Source: Actinernus sp. WN-2022 (taxonomy: Eukaryota; Cnidaria; Anthozoa; Actiniaria; Actinernidae). From it: a DNA stretch of 64,000 nt. Shown here one piece after another: positions 1 to 11,100 of this stretch. The notes below the pieces were generated by a model that worked only from the letters and a program-made list of their open reading frames with translations, was not told the DNA's origin and searched no databases. The DNA lies in the NCBI GenBank assembly GCA_030867875.1, contig JAOWCC010001589.1, forward strand, positions 85,211,537 to 85,275,536, written 5' to 3'. Position numbers and translations under genes: made by a program. Position 1 is the stretch's first letter; each line of letters opens with the position of its first letter.

Positions 1-2
1 GA

Positions 3-1469
3 TTCGATGACTTTTCTAATGATTTTAAATCCGAGGAGATTCAGAAAAAGCCAGAAAAGCACCAAAAATCAAGTCTAAACAAACAAGACTCAAAACTGAA
101 CACTTCAAAAATAGATTGTGAGAGCACTACAAAACAAAGCAGCTCGGAAAAGGCAAAGCTCCACACTGAATATGTCGACTCTACTAAGCAGAAACAGAAG
201 TTCGTTAGGCAAGGAAAGGATTCAGGCTTCGGAGATGCTGTTGATGATTTGAAGAAAGAGGCGGAACATAGAAGCACACACACGACAGGCCACGCGAGCA
301 CGTGCAAAGACCTCTCCTCACGGGCAGACTGTCGGTTACCAAGAGTCGAAAAGCAGAAAGTATATTCAACGGTAGGGTCAAAGAGTGGAGCAAACGGGTC
401 TAGACAAGCTTCGAAGGACAACAAAGAGAAGCCTGGTCAAAAGTGTACCTTGAGTGACTGGAATACAAGCATTGAAACGAAACTAGAGAAGCCAAAACTG
501 GAGCATACCTTTGAAGAAAGTTCTGCGAAGCAGAAACAAGGGGGTGCACCTCTTAGGAAACACGGATTAATAAATGAGATGAGTTATGAAGCAAAGCTAG
601 CTGAACGATCAACATGTGGCTCAGAACCAACTGCGTACCGAAAACCTCCTTTAGAGCATCCTCAAAACGAGAGAAAAAGAACCACGAAGAAAGGAACGAA
701 GGGAAAGACAACTCAGACTTTGTCTGGCGGAAGATATGACTGTCTTGATACCAGAGACGGAGAAGGAGAAGAGGGATTGTGTCAAAGGCAGACTATACGA
801 GGGGACGGGGGAGGGCAGGGAACCGAAGATGAAAATAGGGTAAAGGAGGGATTATTTGGCAGTAACACTACTATGGGGGAGGGTATAGAGAAGGAAATGA
901 ACGGCGCGGTTGGGAATAATTCCAAGACAAGAAATAACACTTATGTAAATTGTTTTGGGGAAGCAACACAAATTCATGGTAGCCAGACTATTGGGGGTGG
1001 GGTAGGGCTGGAAAATCACCAGTATCGTAACAACGTGTACGATTCTTTTCAAAACAGCTCACTAGGTAAGGAAGGACATTGTAATCAGTATTCTAGGGAG
1101 GGGAGGGTAGGTACGGAAATGTATGGCGATCAGATAACTGTACAGGGTGGTATTGAACGGGAAACTTGTACAACCACAGGGAACTCGGCTGATCAACAAT
1201 TCCGTCAAACAGTCTATTACCCACGGAATAAAGGGGCAATGATTTCAAGGAAGAGAAGAGATCGGAGGGAAGGGCCTAGCAGTCAGCCCCCTAGGGAGGA
1301 GATGATAGGAGAACATGGCTCCTCGTTTACTCCAAACCGCATCGCAAAGGAGAAAGTATCCGAGCTTGAAAATCTAACACCGGTAGACGTGGAAGAAGAG
1401 TTCCGGCAGCTAGAGAGAGCAATAGCACTAAGCCTGCAGGATGGAGGAGGCTATACACTTGTTTGCTAA
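3..1469 (+). CDS. 3' exon of unidentified protein ending in a ubiquitin-interacting motif
   Basis: The frame is open from base 3 to a TAA at 1467-1469, about 488 codons with no in-frame stop, so this is the 3' part of a gene that starts left of the window. The protein is hydrophilic and rich in K, E, S, T and G, without membrane segments. Its middle (from about base 780 to 1200) holds a degenerate repeat of short GxxxE/NN/Gly-rich segments with recurring phrases such as GGVGLE and GGIERE. The last 30 residues contain EEEFRQLERAIALSLQDG, which fits the UIM consensus (acidic run, then A-x-x-x-S with the AIALSL core), a helix that binds ubiquitin. It is followed by seven residues to the stop. 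No other domain is recognised, so the family is unknown. An AATAAA at 2173-2178 could serve as polyadenylation signal. Confidence 0.8.
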   Translation, partial: FDDFSNDFKSEEIQKKPEKHQKSSLNKQDSKLNTSKIDCESTTKQSSSEKAKLHTEYVDSTKQKQKFVRQGKDSGFGDAVDDLKKEAEHRSTHTTGHASTCKDLSSRADCRLPRVEKQKVYSTVGSKSGANGSRQASKDNKEKPGQKCTLSDWNTSIETKLEKPKLEHTFEESSAKQKQGGAPLRKHGLINEMSYEAKLAERSTCGSEPTAYRKPPLEHPQNERKRTTKKGTKGKTTQTLSGGRYDCLDTRDGEGEEGLCQRQTIRGDGGGQGTEDENRVKEGLFGSNTTMGEGIEKEMNGAVGNNSKTRNNTYVNCFGEATQIHGSQTIGGGVGLENHQYRNNVYDSFQNSSLGKEGHCNQYSREGRVGTEMYGDQITVQGGIERETCTTTGNSADQQFRQTVYYPRNKGAMISRKRRDRREGPSSQPPREEMIGEHGSSFTPNRIAKEKVSELENLTPVDVEEEFRQLERAIALSLQDGGGYTLVC

Positions 1470-2804
1470 TATGTTTATACTGGATATTAGACTCTTATCG
1501 AGTTTAACAGGGTACATGGATAAATGTATAGAGATCATTTCCCCCAGGGGCACTGTATAAACCCTATCGAAAATGGCATCCAATTTGAATAACTTTGTTT
1601 AGGTCTGACTTTCTCACTCACAAACACGTGAAAAACTTCTATGCAGCAACATCAGCACGAGGTTAGTCAGTCCACGACGATTCACATTTAAATTGGACGG
1701 CATTTTTCAATTGGGTCTATTGAATACCGATTTAAGCACTTCTTTTATATTTTTGTATCTCGTGCGGATTTAATTACATCTGAAAGAGACTGGGGAGAGT
1801 CTTGCTCGTCCCCAGGCGTCTTAGCGTCCGCGAGCGCAATGAGTGATGGGAAGGGAGGGAAAGAGGAAGCCTCCCTTCTCGCTCTCCATACTGATTCCTC
1901 GCGCTCCGAGCTGGTCTCAGGCGCTTCGCTTCGCAATGTAATTTTCAGACGCCTGTTCTATATCTTGGGCTGCGTTCTCGCTTATTGTGGTTTCGCGCAT
2001 CACAAACCCCCGATCCTCCTCGTTTAATCCACCTTTTTGTCACAACCGCACCGAGACTACCAGCTTCCCCCTCCCAAAATCCCCGCGTTTCTGACAGGGA
2101 GAAAAGAAAGCTGTGCTACTAAGAAAACGAGACACTTTGGTGTTCTTGGTTAACAGGGTAATATAGCGTGGAAATAAAACTGAAAAGTTATGGTATGGAT
2201 ATTTTTTAATTTTATGTTATTTGATTCAAATGGATAGACGATGCTATTTTATGAACACAACTGATTAAACCTCGACTGGTAAACCTCAACTGGTAAACCT
2301 CAAAACAGTTATACAACAGCAATATATGAAGTGAATAATACAACAATAAAACAAGCAATGACTACCATTTCATGCATGGATTACTAAATATACTATGAAC
2401 GAATGGTTGTTTTAGCGCATGTCAAATAAAGTTGATGATGTCGACTAGAGTACGAATGAGTCTCCGTAGAGTTTAAACGTCGCATAACCTGGGCCAATAT
2501 ATTTTTAATCAATGTTTCGTGGTTCGAATATTAGTAAACAAAGTTGTAAAACACAAACCAACTAAACCAATATATTTCATTTACCATTGTGCATAATTCG
2601 CCTATAATTGTCACTCTTGTTTCTTTTTCCGGATAACGGTATTTTTTTCAATGAAGAAACTGATTACATGAATACAGGGTGCTTGGAGCAAGCCTGAATA
2701 AAGTCAAACGATTGATGGGCTCCCTTGTGAATGATCAAGGTTTGCCACAAGAACATATTCCTTGTACATCCACGGCCAACAGTCAATCTCCATTCTTATT
2801 ATTC
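1470..2804. other. intergenic; no gene seen
   Basis: This stretch follows the UIM exon. The only short open frames overlap on both strands and have no domain. AATAAA occurs at 2173-2178. The segment near 2270-2300 repeats a phrase around CTGGTAAACCTC twice. I searched the minus strand for the missing second half of the SAM domain of the neighbouring gene and did not find it. Confidence 0.6.
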
Positions 2805-3125
2805 CACAGCATGCATACTCTTGATATTTTCCATGAATCGATCATTCTTCGTAACAGTTACGAAGGTATATTCTCTTGATATTTTTCCATGAATCGATCA
2901 TTCTTCGTAACAGTTACGAAGGTATATTCTCGATATTTTTCCATGAATCGATCATTATTCGTAACAGTTACGAAGGTATATTCTCTTGATATTTTCCCAT
3001 GAATCGATCATTCTTCGTAACAGTTACGAAGGTATATTCTCTTGATATTGTTTTCCATCAATCGATAATTCTTCGTAAAAGCTACAAAGGACTGTTGTCT
3101 TGTTAATGTTTCCATAAATCGATCA
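2805..3125. repeat. tandem repeat, about 52-56 bp unit, six copies
   Basis: Six head-to-tail copies of a unit built on CCATGAATCGATCATTCTTC followed by the palindrome TTCGTAACAGTTACGAA. The first four copies are nearly identical and the last two (from 3050) diverge and have small indels. No coding use is apparent. Confidence 0.85.
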
Positions 3126-3164
3126 TTCTTCGTTAGAAGAATCGTCGGAAGGTGATTCGTTTTT

Positions 3165-3225
3165 CGTGTCTCAGAGGCGCAGTGGTTACTAGATGTTCCG
3201 AGTCAAGGTTCAATAACACTTCGGA
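3165..3225 (+). mobile_element. degenerate tRNA-like SINE head
   Basis: An A-box-like GGCGCAGTGGTTACTAG (near 3176-3192) is followed about 20 bp later by a weak B-box-like AGGTTCAATAAC. The spacing suits a tRNA-derived RNA polymerase III promoter. No body or tail is recognised, so this may be chance. Confidence 0.3.
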
Positions 3226-4006
3226 GTCGATATGCCTCGGAATAGAATCGTAGCCTGTCTTCACATTAGCAAAGCCGTTCGTAGATTGGCGATGTGGTTA
3301 TAAAGCTTTATAGCGGTTCCAAGTTTCAAATTCAAACGATTAACAAAAATGTCCTGTGATAACAGTAGAACAGCCTTGCCGTCGATATCCTGTGAGAAAG
3401 ACAAGTACACAACATTTACTTTACCATGGCAGCAGACAATTTAGGGAAAGTTCATTTGCCGGGGGGGGGGGGACTTTCTGAAAAAAAAAGGCGGTTCAGG
3501 ATGTTGCAAGCAAATGCCTTTTTCACCAGCAAGGGGTTTGAGGAATTTCACATAGGCCATTACGGGTCCTGTTTATATGGAGGAGTGTTCCGGTCCCCAG
3601 GGTCACTCTACCCCTCGAGCCAAGTTTCGGTATGAAAAGCCTTAGGGAGAGGGCTGTTAAATGAGTCGTCGATTCACAATAACCCCTTCTCATATCAAGC
3701 TAACTTATCCTTGTCTCTCGAGGTTGGTATACACGTATATCCTAAAATCCTGCATGTCTCTATGTATGGGTCATGGATGGATATTGGTGAAAGCATTGTT
3801 AGTATTTACGTAAGGATTTTTATTATAAGGGTAAGTAATTTCACGAGTTATGACTGGTCAATTTGCGGTCCATAACTTCCCGTACGGACCTTCCGCCTAC
3901 TTCCGGTCTCAAAAGAAATTGAACAAGCCATATAAAAAAATCCTCGTTTAATTTCCACCCTTACAGCTTGCGCGCTTCGCGCTTGTGCCATAACACGGTC
4001 CATCAC
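3226..4006. other. intergenic or 3' part of the SAM gene; nothing assignable
   Basis: A 69-codon plus-strand frame at 3426-3635 runs through a G homopolymer (3461-3471) and an A run and is not credible as protein. The remaining exons of the minus-strand SAM gene should lie here or further left, but no exon completing the SAM fold was found. Confidence 0.4.
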
Positions 4007-4108
4007 TTACGGTACGGACCGAGCAAACGAAGTTAATAAGAGGTATGTATAGATATATAAAGTAGATCCGGGGCCATATATAAATAACGAAAACAAATTT
4101 ACACGAAC

Positions 4109-5199
4109 CTGCTCTAAAAATATGCTGGCGCTGTCGGCACAGTCGGTTGCTGCAACGAAGTCCGCCACGTTCTTGGCTGTCCAGTTTGCCAGCTCCTTGC
4201 TACATATAGCGTCAGTTTTTATATATTCCACAACAGGCACGTTGGTGGAACCACATTGCTGGGGGATTAAAATCTCCCTAGGGACCAGTTTGGGACGGAC
4301 ATAAACAGCGGTGGGGTTTAGTATCGTGTCGACGGATGTGCTGCTAAAAGGGCTTGAGCTCGCCGAACTTGTGGGCTGACCATTCGTGGCAATAGACTGC
4401 GTGTGAGAGACTCCTGTCTGAGCAAAACCGTTCACCATAAAATCAGAGTGCTCAGTACTTTCCTTTGATTGTGCATTTACTTCTAAATCTGGACTTGAGC
4501 ATCCTTTAGTCATTGTTTTAAAGTTCCTGGATGAAAGCGCTTGCTCATGCGTAGTCCTTGTTTCCGCTGATGATGTAATAGATGGTAATCGGGTATTGGA
4601 AGCCGAATATTCTCGACCCATGCCGCGTTGTTCCTCGGTTGCTAGTGACTCCGATACTACATATGATCCCACACCCTGCGTGTAACTATATTTTAGTGCA
4701 GCTTCAGCAGTCCTTTTTGCGAGTTCTGCTCGAGGAATAGGAGCGTGCCTGCCATGGTGGATCGTAGTAGTTGGAGCGATGACCCGCCGGTGTCCCGCGT
4801 GTGAAGTATTTGGATTCGAAAATTTTGGCAAAGTCTCCGGGTAGATGTAGTTATCAGAAGAAACCCCACCACCATGAGTCCGCGTCTTTAAATCCCCGGA
4901 ATCTCCCGCGTTCGGTACGAAAGCGTAGACTACTTCTCCGGCACAAGGTTTAAAAATAGGTACAATGTATCCCGCCGGGGCTGGAGGGGGGTAATATGTG
5001 GCGACGTTTGACAACGTGTAACCTTGCGCTGGATTTCTAGGCTCAGTTGTACTTGTCGGAGTTGCCAAGGAGACGGCAGCAGTCGAGATCGTACTTCCTT
5101 TGGTATTAGAGTATACGACGTCATCGGCAGACTTGCCTCCAGTCCCCAGAAGAGAGAAACACTGCCTGATTTGTGGAAATGCAGGTTTCGATTTTATTG
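4109..5199 (-). CDS. SAM gene exon 6 with start of the SAM domain
   Basis: Acceptor TTTCTTTTTCAG|CAATAA, donor GAGCAG|GTTCGT. The 364-codon segment enters in phase 1 and leaves in phase 0. It has a Pro/Gly/Tyr-rich part (YYPPPAPAGYIVPIF), a long Ser/Thr-rich disordered stretch, and at its end the SAM start with the conserved Trp, Val-x-x-Phe and aspartate-cysteine pair. Reading on past the donor adds about 34 unrelated residues to a stop at 4007, so an unspliced product would have a truncated SAM domain. Confidence 0.75.
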
Positions 5200-8100
5200 C
5201 TGAAAAAGAAAAATATATTTGAATTGGAGAAAGGTATTCTACGTCTTTTCACACGTTCACTGCCGATTGTACTGCTTCCTTAAAGCCTAGTTGCATTCCC
5301 TTTATATAGTATGCATGTTGTTTTTTGCAAAATATCGACCGCCATTTTGAAAGGTAACCAAGCCTTTGTTGATATCGAGGCTGGAGTTGAGCCAGTTTAG
5401 TTAGTGGCTTGTATCTAGTTAGGACGATATAAAAACAACCAATTTGTGGCGACTAAATATGCCCTGATATTTTGTCCCCGGACATTATCTATTCCGAGAA
5501 GAGAAACTGTGAGCTTCGAGAATCAGATAATGTCCAAGGACAAATATCAGGGCAACCAATCACGCGCGAGAGCAAATATTTGATGGGTTATAACTATTCA
5601 TAATAATAATAATAATGCTTTAATATCCTTCTTAAGTACAATGGATTTGCGAAAGCATAAACAACCATAAATTAAGCTAATATAAAAATATAAAAAACAG
5701 TATTAAAATTTAATGACATAGCCACCTAAGAAATAGTGCAGCCTCCGTACGAGGCCAAGGCTTGGTTACCTTTCAAGGACTTTTTGCTGAGCTGTGTACA
5801 CCGTTCCGCTCAAAGGAATTAAGTCATGTCTGCTGAGCTCAAAATGAATTCTTGATAACTCGTTTAGATTTTTACTCAAACTCAACCAAACTTTGGCAGC
5901 TATCAGATGACTTGAATTAAAGTCATGTTGTCATGGTAACAAGGTCACGTGACTGTTGCGTGCGTACCTTCTCCGATAATTTTAACAGTCTCCACGGGCG
6001 TTCCTCTACTCTGTGGCCTGGAGAGAGAGCCTTGGTCGCTTTGTTCCTGTGCCGTTTCCTTCCCAATGATCCCAGCACTACACGTTTCTGTACAACCACA
6101 AGACATGGATTCCAGAGCTTGGTCAGTTGCATGTTCATTGGATTCCGTCACATCAATGTGATTTGGTTATTAGGGAACTTATTAGGACGTTATTGTGGAC
6201 CTTATTAGGACATTATTGGGGACCGTATGAGGAACCTTACTATTAGGACGTTATCGGGACCGTATTAATTAGGGACCTTATTAAGGACCTTACGCAAACA
6301 GGATGACAACGTCTAGGACGATGGCGCAAAACAATAACCTTAATTACGGAATACAATAGCCTTAATTACGAAATACAATTGCTTTAATTACGAAATACAA
6401 TAACTTGAAATAAGTTATAACGTGAAAATGCACGCAGTCACACACATTTTGGCCGTTCTCTGCAAAAAGACAACGTGAAAACCTCAAATAGAGGTAATCG
6501 GCTAACGCTGTTGCCACCCAATTCAGATCATGTGATGTAAACACACATTACTCTGGAGAATTGACTCTTTGAAAATTAATTTTATTCAGATAGGCATGAC
6601 TGCATTATCATTAAAATGAAAAAGGAATAATTCCCCAGAGTATAGTATCTGTTTACATCACATGATCTGAATTGGGTGGCAACAGCGCAGCGTTAGCCGA
6701 TTACCTCTATTGTATGCTTAGTACAGGACGCGAATGTAACAAAGTAAATACTTTGTTTTTCGGTCGGCCTTAAAACCTGACCGTGCTTATTCTGTTATTC
6801 GAAAATCTAGATGTGAAAAACGATAAAACGCGAATAAAAGAAACAAACACCTAATTTCGTGAGAAAACACTTTTTCACGTCCTGTATTACGTAAGGTCTC
6901 TATTACGTAAGGTTTCTATTACGTTAGGCTAGAATTCTCTCATTTCTCGACATTCTACATCCGATTCCTCAAAGAAGCTTCTCGGACAATGGCAGACAAC
7001 ATGACTTGCGACACTGTTCGCTTCAGTTTAGAAACCATTCTTTAATTATACCCCCTCTCCCCCCTTTCAATGTTGTTTTAGGTGCACGTTCAATCTGAAA
7101 TTCATTCACTACCAACATTGAAATGGGGAAGTTTTTTTTTGGAAGCTTTAGCTGTTTTAATTTTGTGTCCAGTTTTTTTTCTTCTCATAAAATAACTATT
7201 TTGTAGAGTGTCCCAACAATAGCCTGTGATTGTAGTTGTAAAACTGAATAGAATCAACACGATGCTACAGAGAATTGATAGCATAATGAATAAATGGACG
7301 TACCTAGTCTTTGAATGTTTGTTCCTCCTTCTCGTATGACGTCTTCAAACCTGACAGGCGCTGCGGCGAGTAGAAGCAAGGGCTATTGGAATACAAAGAA
7401 AGGAAAAACATACGAGTCTACATTTGAAGAAAAATACATCGCTACGGCTGTGTAAACTGATGAAAAAAAAACTTAGGAGAAACTCAAAGACAATAAAGAA
7501 AGGCCTGGTTCACACTAGCGACATAAGTATAAGCGCAACCAACATACACAGACGCAGTGAATGCATTGATCATTAGCGGTACTTGTTATTGACTCACACT
7601 AGTGACATAAGCGCAACCAACATACACAGCCGCAGTGAATGCATTGATCATTAGCGGTACTTGTTCTTATCTCACACTAGTGGCATAAGTACAACCAACA
7701 TACGCAGATGCAGTGAATGCATTGATCATTAGCGGTACTTGTTCTTATCTCACACTAGTGGCATAAGTACAACCAACATACGCAGATGCAGTGAATGCAT
7801 TGATCATTAGCGGTACTTGTTCTTATCTCACACTAGTGGCATAAGTACAACCAACATACACAGCCGCAGTGAATGCATTGATCATTAGCGGTACTTGTTC
7901 TTATCTCACACTAGTGGCATAAGTACAACCAACATACGTAGACGCAGTGAATGCATTGATCATTAGCGGTACTTGTTATTGACTCACACTAGTGACATAA
8001 GCGCAACCAACATACACAGCCGCAGTGAATGCATTGATCATTAGCGGTACTTGTTCTTATCTCACACTAGTGGCATAAGTACAACCAACATACGCAGATG

Positions 8101-11100
8101 CAGTGAATGCATTGATCATTAGCGGTACTTGTTCTTATCTCACACTAGTGGCATAAGTACAACCAACATACACAGCCGCAGTGAATGCATTGATCATTAG
8201 CGGTACTTGTTCTTATCTCACACTAGTGGCATAAGTACAACCAACATACGTAGACGCAGTGAATGCATTGATCATTAGCGGTACTTGTTATTGACTCACA
8301 CTAGTGACATAAGCGCAACCAACATACGCAGCCGCAGTGAATGCATTGATCATTAGCGGTACTTGTTCTTATCTCACACTAGTGGCATAAGTACAACCAA
8401 CATACGCAGATGCAGTGAATGCATTGATCATTAGCGGTACTTGTTCTTATCTCACACTAGTGGCATAAGTACAACCAACATACACAGCCGCAGTGAATGC
8501 ATTGATCATTAGCGGTACTTGTTCTTATCTCACACTAGTGGCATAAGTACAACCAACATACGTAGACGCAGTGAATGCATTGATCATTAGCGGTACTTGT
8601 TATTGACTCACACTAGTGACATAAGCGCAACCAACATACGCAGCCGCAGTGAATGCATTGATCATTAGCGGTACTTGTTCTTATCTCACACTAGTGGCAT
8701 AAGTACAACCAACATACGCAGATGCAGTGAATGCATTGATCATTAGCGGTACTTGTTCTTATCTCACACTAGTGGCATAAGTACAACCAACATACACAGC
8801 CGCAGTGAATGCATTGATCATTAGCGGTACTTGTTCTTATCTCACACTAGTGGCATAAGTACAACCAACATACGTAGACGCAGTGAATGCATTGATCATT
8901 AGCGGTACTTGTTCTTATCTCACACTAGTGGCATAAGTACAACCAACATACGTAGACGCAGTGAATGCATTGATCATTAGCGGTACTTGTTCTTATCTCA
9001 CACTAGTGGCATAAGTACAACCAACATACGCAGATGCAGTGAATGCATTGATCATTAGCGGTACTTGTTATTGACTCACACTAGTGACATAAGCGCAACC
9101 AGCATACGCAGACGCAGTGAATGCATTGATCATTTGTGGTACTTGTTCTTATCTCACACTAGTGGCATAAGTACAACCAACATACGCAGATGCAGTGAAT
9201 GCATTGATCATTAGCGGTACTTGTTATTGACTCACACTAGTGACATAAGCGCAACCAGCATACGCAGACGCAGTGAATGCATTGATCATTTGTGGTACTT
9301 GTTCTTATCTCACACTAGTGGCATAAGTACAACCAACATACGCAGACGCAGTGAATGCATTGATCATTAGCGGTACTTGTTATTGACTCACACTAATATA
9401 GTGACATAAGTACAACCAACATACGCAGACGCAGTGAATGCATTGATCATTAGCGGTACTTGTTATTGACTCACACTAGTGACATAAGTACAACCAACAT
9501 ACGCAGACGCAGTGAATGCATTGATCATTTGTGGTACTTGTTATACGCAGACGCAGTAATGCATTATTCATTAGCGGTACTTGTTCTTATCTCACACTAG
9601 TGATATAAGCGCAACCAACATACGCAGACGCAGTGAATGCATTGATCATTTGTGGTACTTGTTCTTATCTCACACTGGTGACATAAGCACAACCAACATA
9701 CTCAGACGCAGTAATGCATTGATCATTAACGGTACTTGTTCTTGTCTCACACCTGTGAGTAGAACAAGTACCACTAATGATAAATACGACACTGCGTCTG
9801 CGTATGTTGCTTGTGCTGATATCGCTAGTGCACGGCAGGTTGGCGTATTTATTTTAGATTTAATAATGGAATGGGAAAATCAACGAAAACAAGTAACTGA
9901 AAGGCTTTATGGAAACAAGGATACATAAAAGTGTAGAAAGCCTTTGTCATGTGAGTGGCGTTCGTAAATCATTCTACACGTGATCTCAGTCATTCTACAC
10001 GTGATCTAATACACGTGATCTAAGTCATTCTATACCGTACGCAGAGAGGACACTACCGTACACACGTAATGTCATTCTACACGTGACCTAAGTCATTCTA
10101 CCCGTAATCTAAGTCATTCGTCATTCTACCCGTGATCTAGGTCATTCTACACGTGATCTAAGTCATTCTACCCGTGATCTAAGTCATTCGTCATTCTACC
10201 CGTGATCTAGTAAGTCATTCGTCATTCTACCCGTGATCTAAGTCATTCTACCCGTGATCTAAGTCATTCTACACGTAATCTAAGTCATTCTACACGTGAT
10301 ATAAGTCATTCTACCCGTGATCGAAGTCGGCGTCGTTCTACGCGCGATCTCAGTCGTTCTACGCGCAATCTCAGTCGTTCTATGCGCGATCTCAGTCGTT
10401 CTATGCGCGATCTCAGTCGTTCTACACGCGATCTCAGTCGTTCTACGCGCGATCTAAGTCGTCGTTCTACACGTGATCTAAGTCATTCTACACGTGAACT
10501 AAGTCATTCTACACGCGATCTAAGTCCGGCATTCTACACATGATCTAACCTCAGCTTCTTCTGGTTGGATACCACTCTGCTGCATTGCCTGTACGATAAC
10601 AGAGCCGTGAGAGCTCTCTTCCATAACTGGACTGTCGGGATCGCCTTCGAGTGATTGATTTTGAGAATGAACCATTTTCATGAGTTGTTGGTAAGCAGCA
10701 ACATAAGGTTCTGATCAAGAGAAACGAAAGAACAAATGTGTTAATGCTTTAATTCAAGCAAATTACCAAATCTTTGCATTAATAGAAATAAAAATGAACC
10801 ATTCATTTCGTCTATGCGATTCCAAAATAAAACAGCGGAATATTGACTCCCTCTCGTCGAATCACGTAAACCCGGTTTACATGAGTACGAGTACCGTGCC
10901 CGCTTGTCCTTCTCAAACTCCACTTTAATGATAAAATTAGCAATTTAAAAGTCTTGAATTGCGAGCTGTATATAGAAATGAGTTCTAAATATTCGTCGTG
11001 GTCATGATTGTGTCACCTGATGAATTATTGATGAATTTTTGATGAATTTGAGAATTCTACCACTACTGGACCACTGGGTTGAAAATCCTCGGCTTCGCCT

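Noticed and set aside
3426..3635. 69-codon plus-strand gene
   Set aside because: The frame depends on an 11-G run and an A run and has no recognisable protein features.
5923..6208. Overlapping frames on both strands at 5.9-6.2 kb
   Set aside because: Only the minus-strand frame with a phase-matched donor (exon 5 of the SAM gene) is supported; the others are shadows.
7527..10550. CRISPR-like regular repeats
   Set aside because: Monomers are contiguous with no unique spacers, and the DNA is clearly from a spliced eukaryotic genome.
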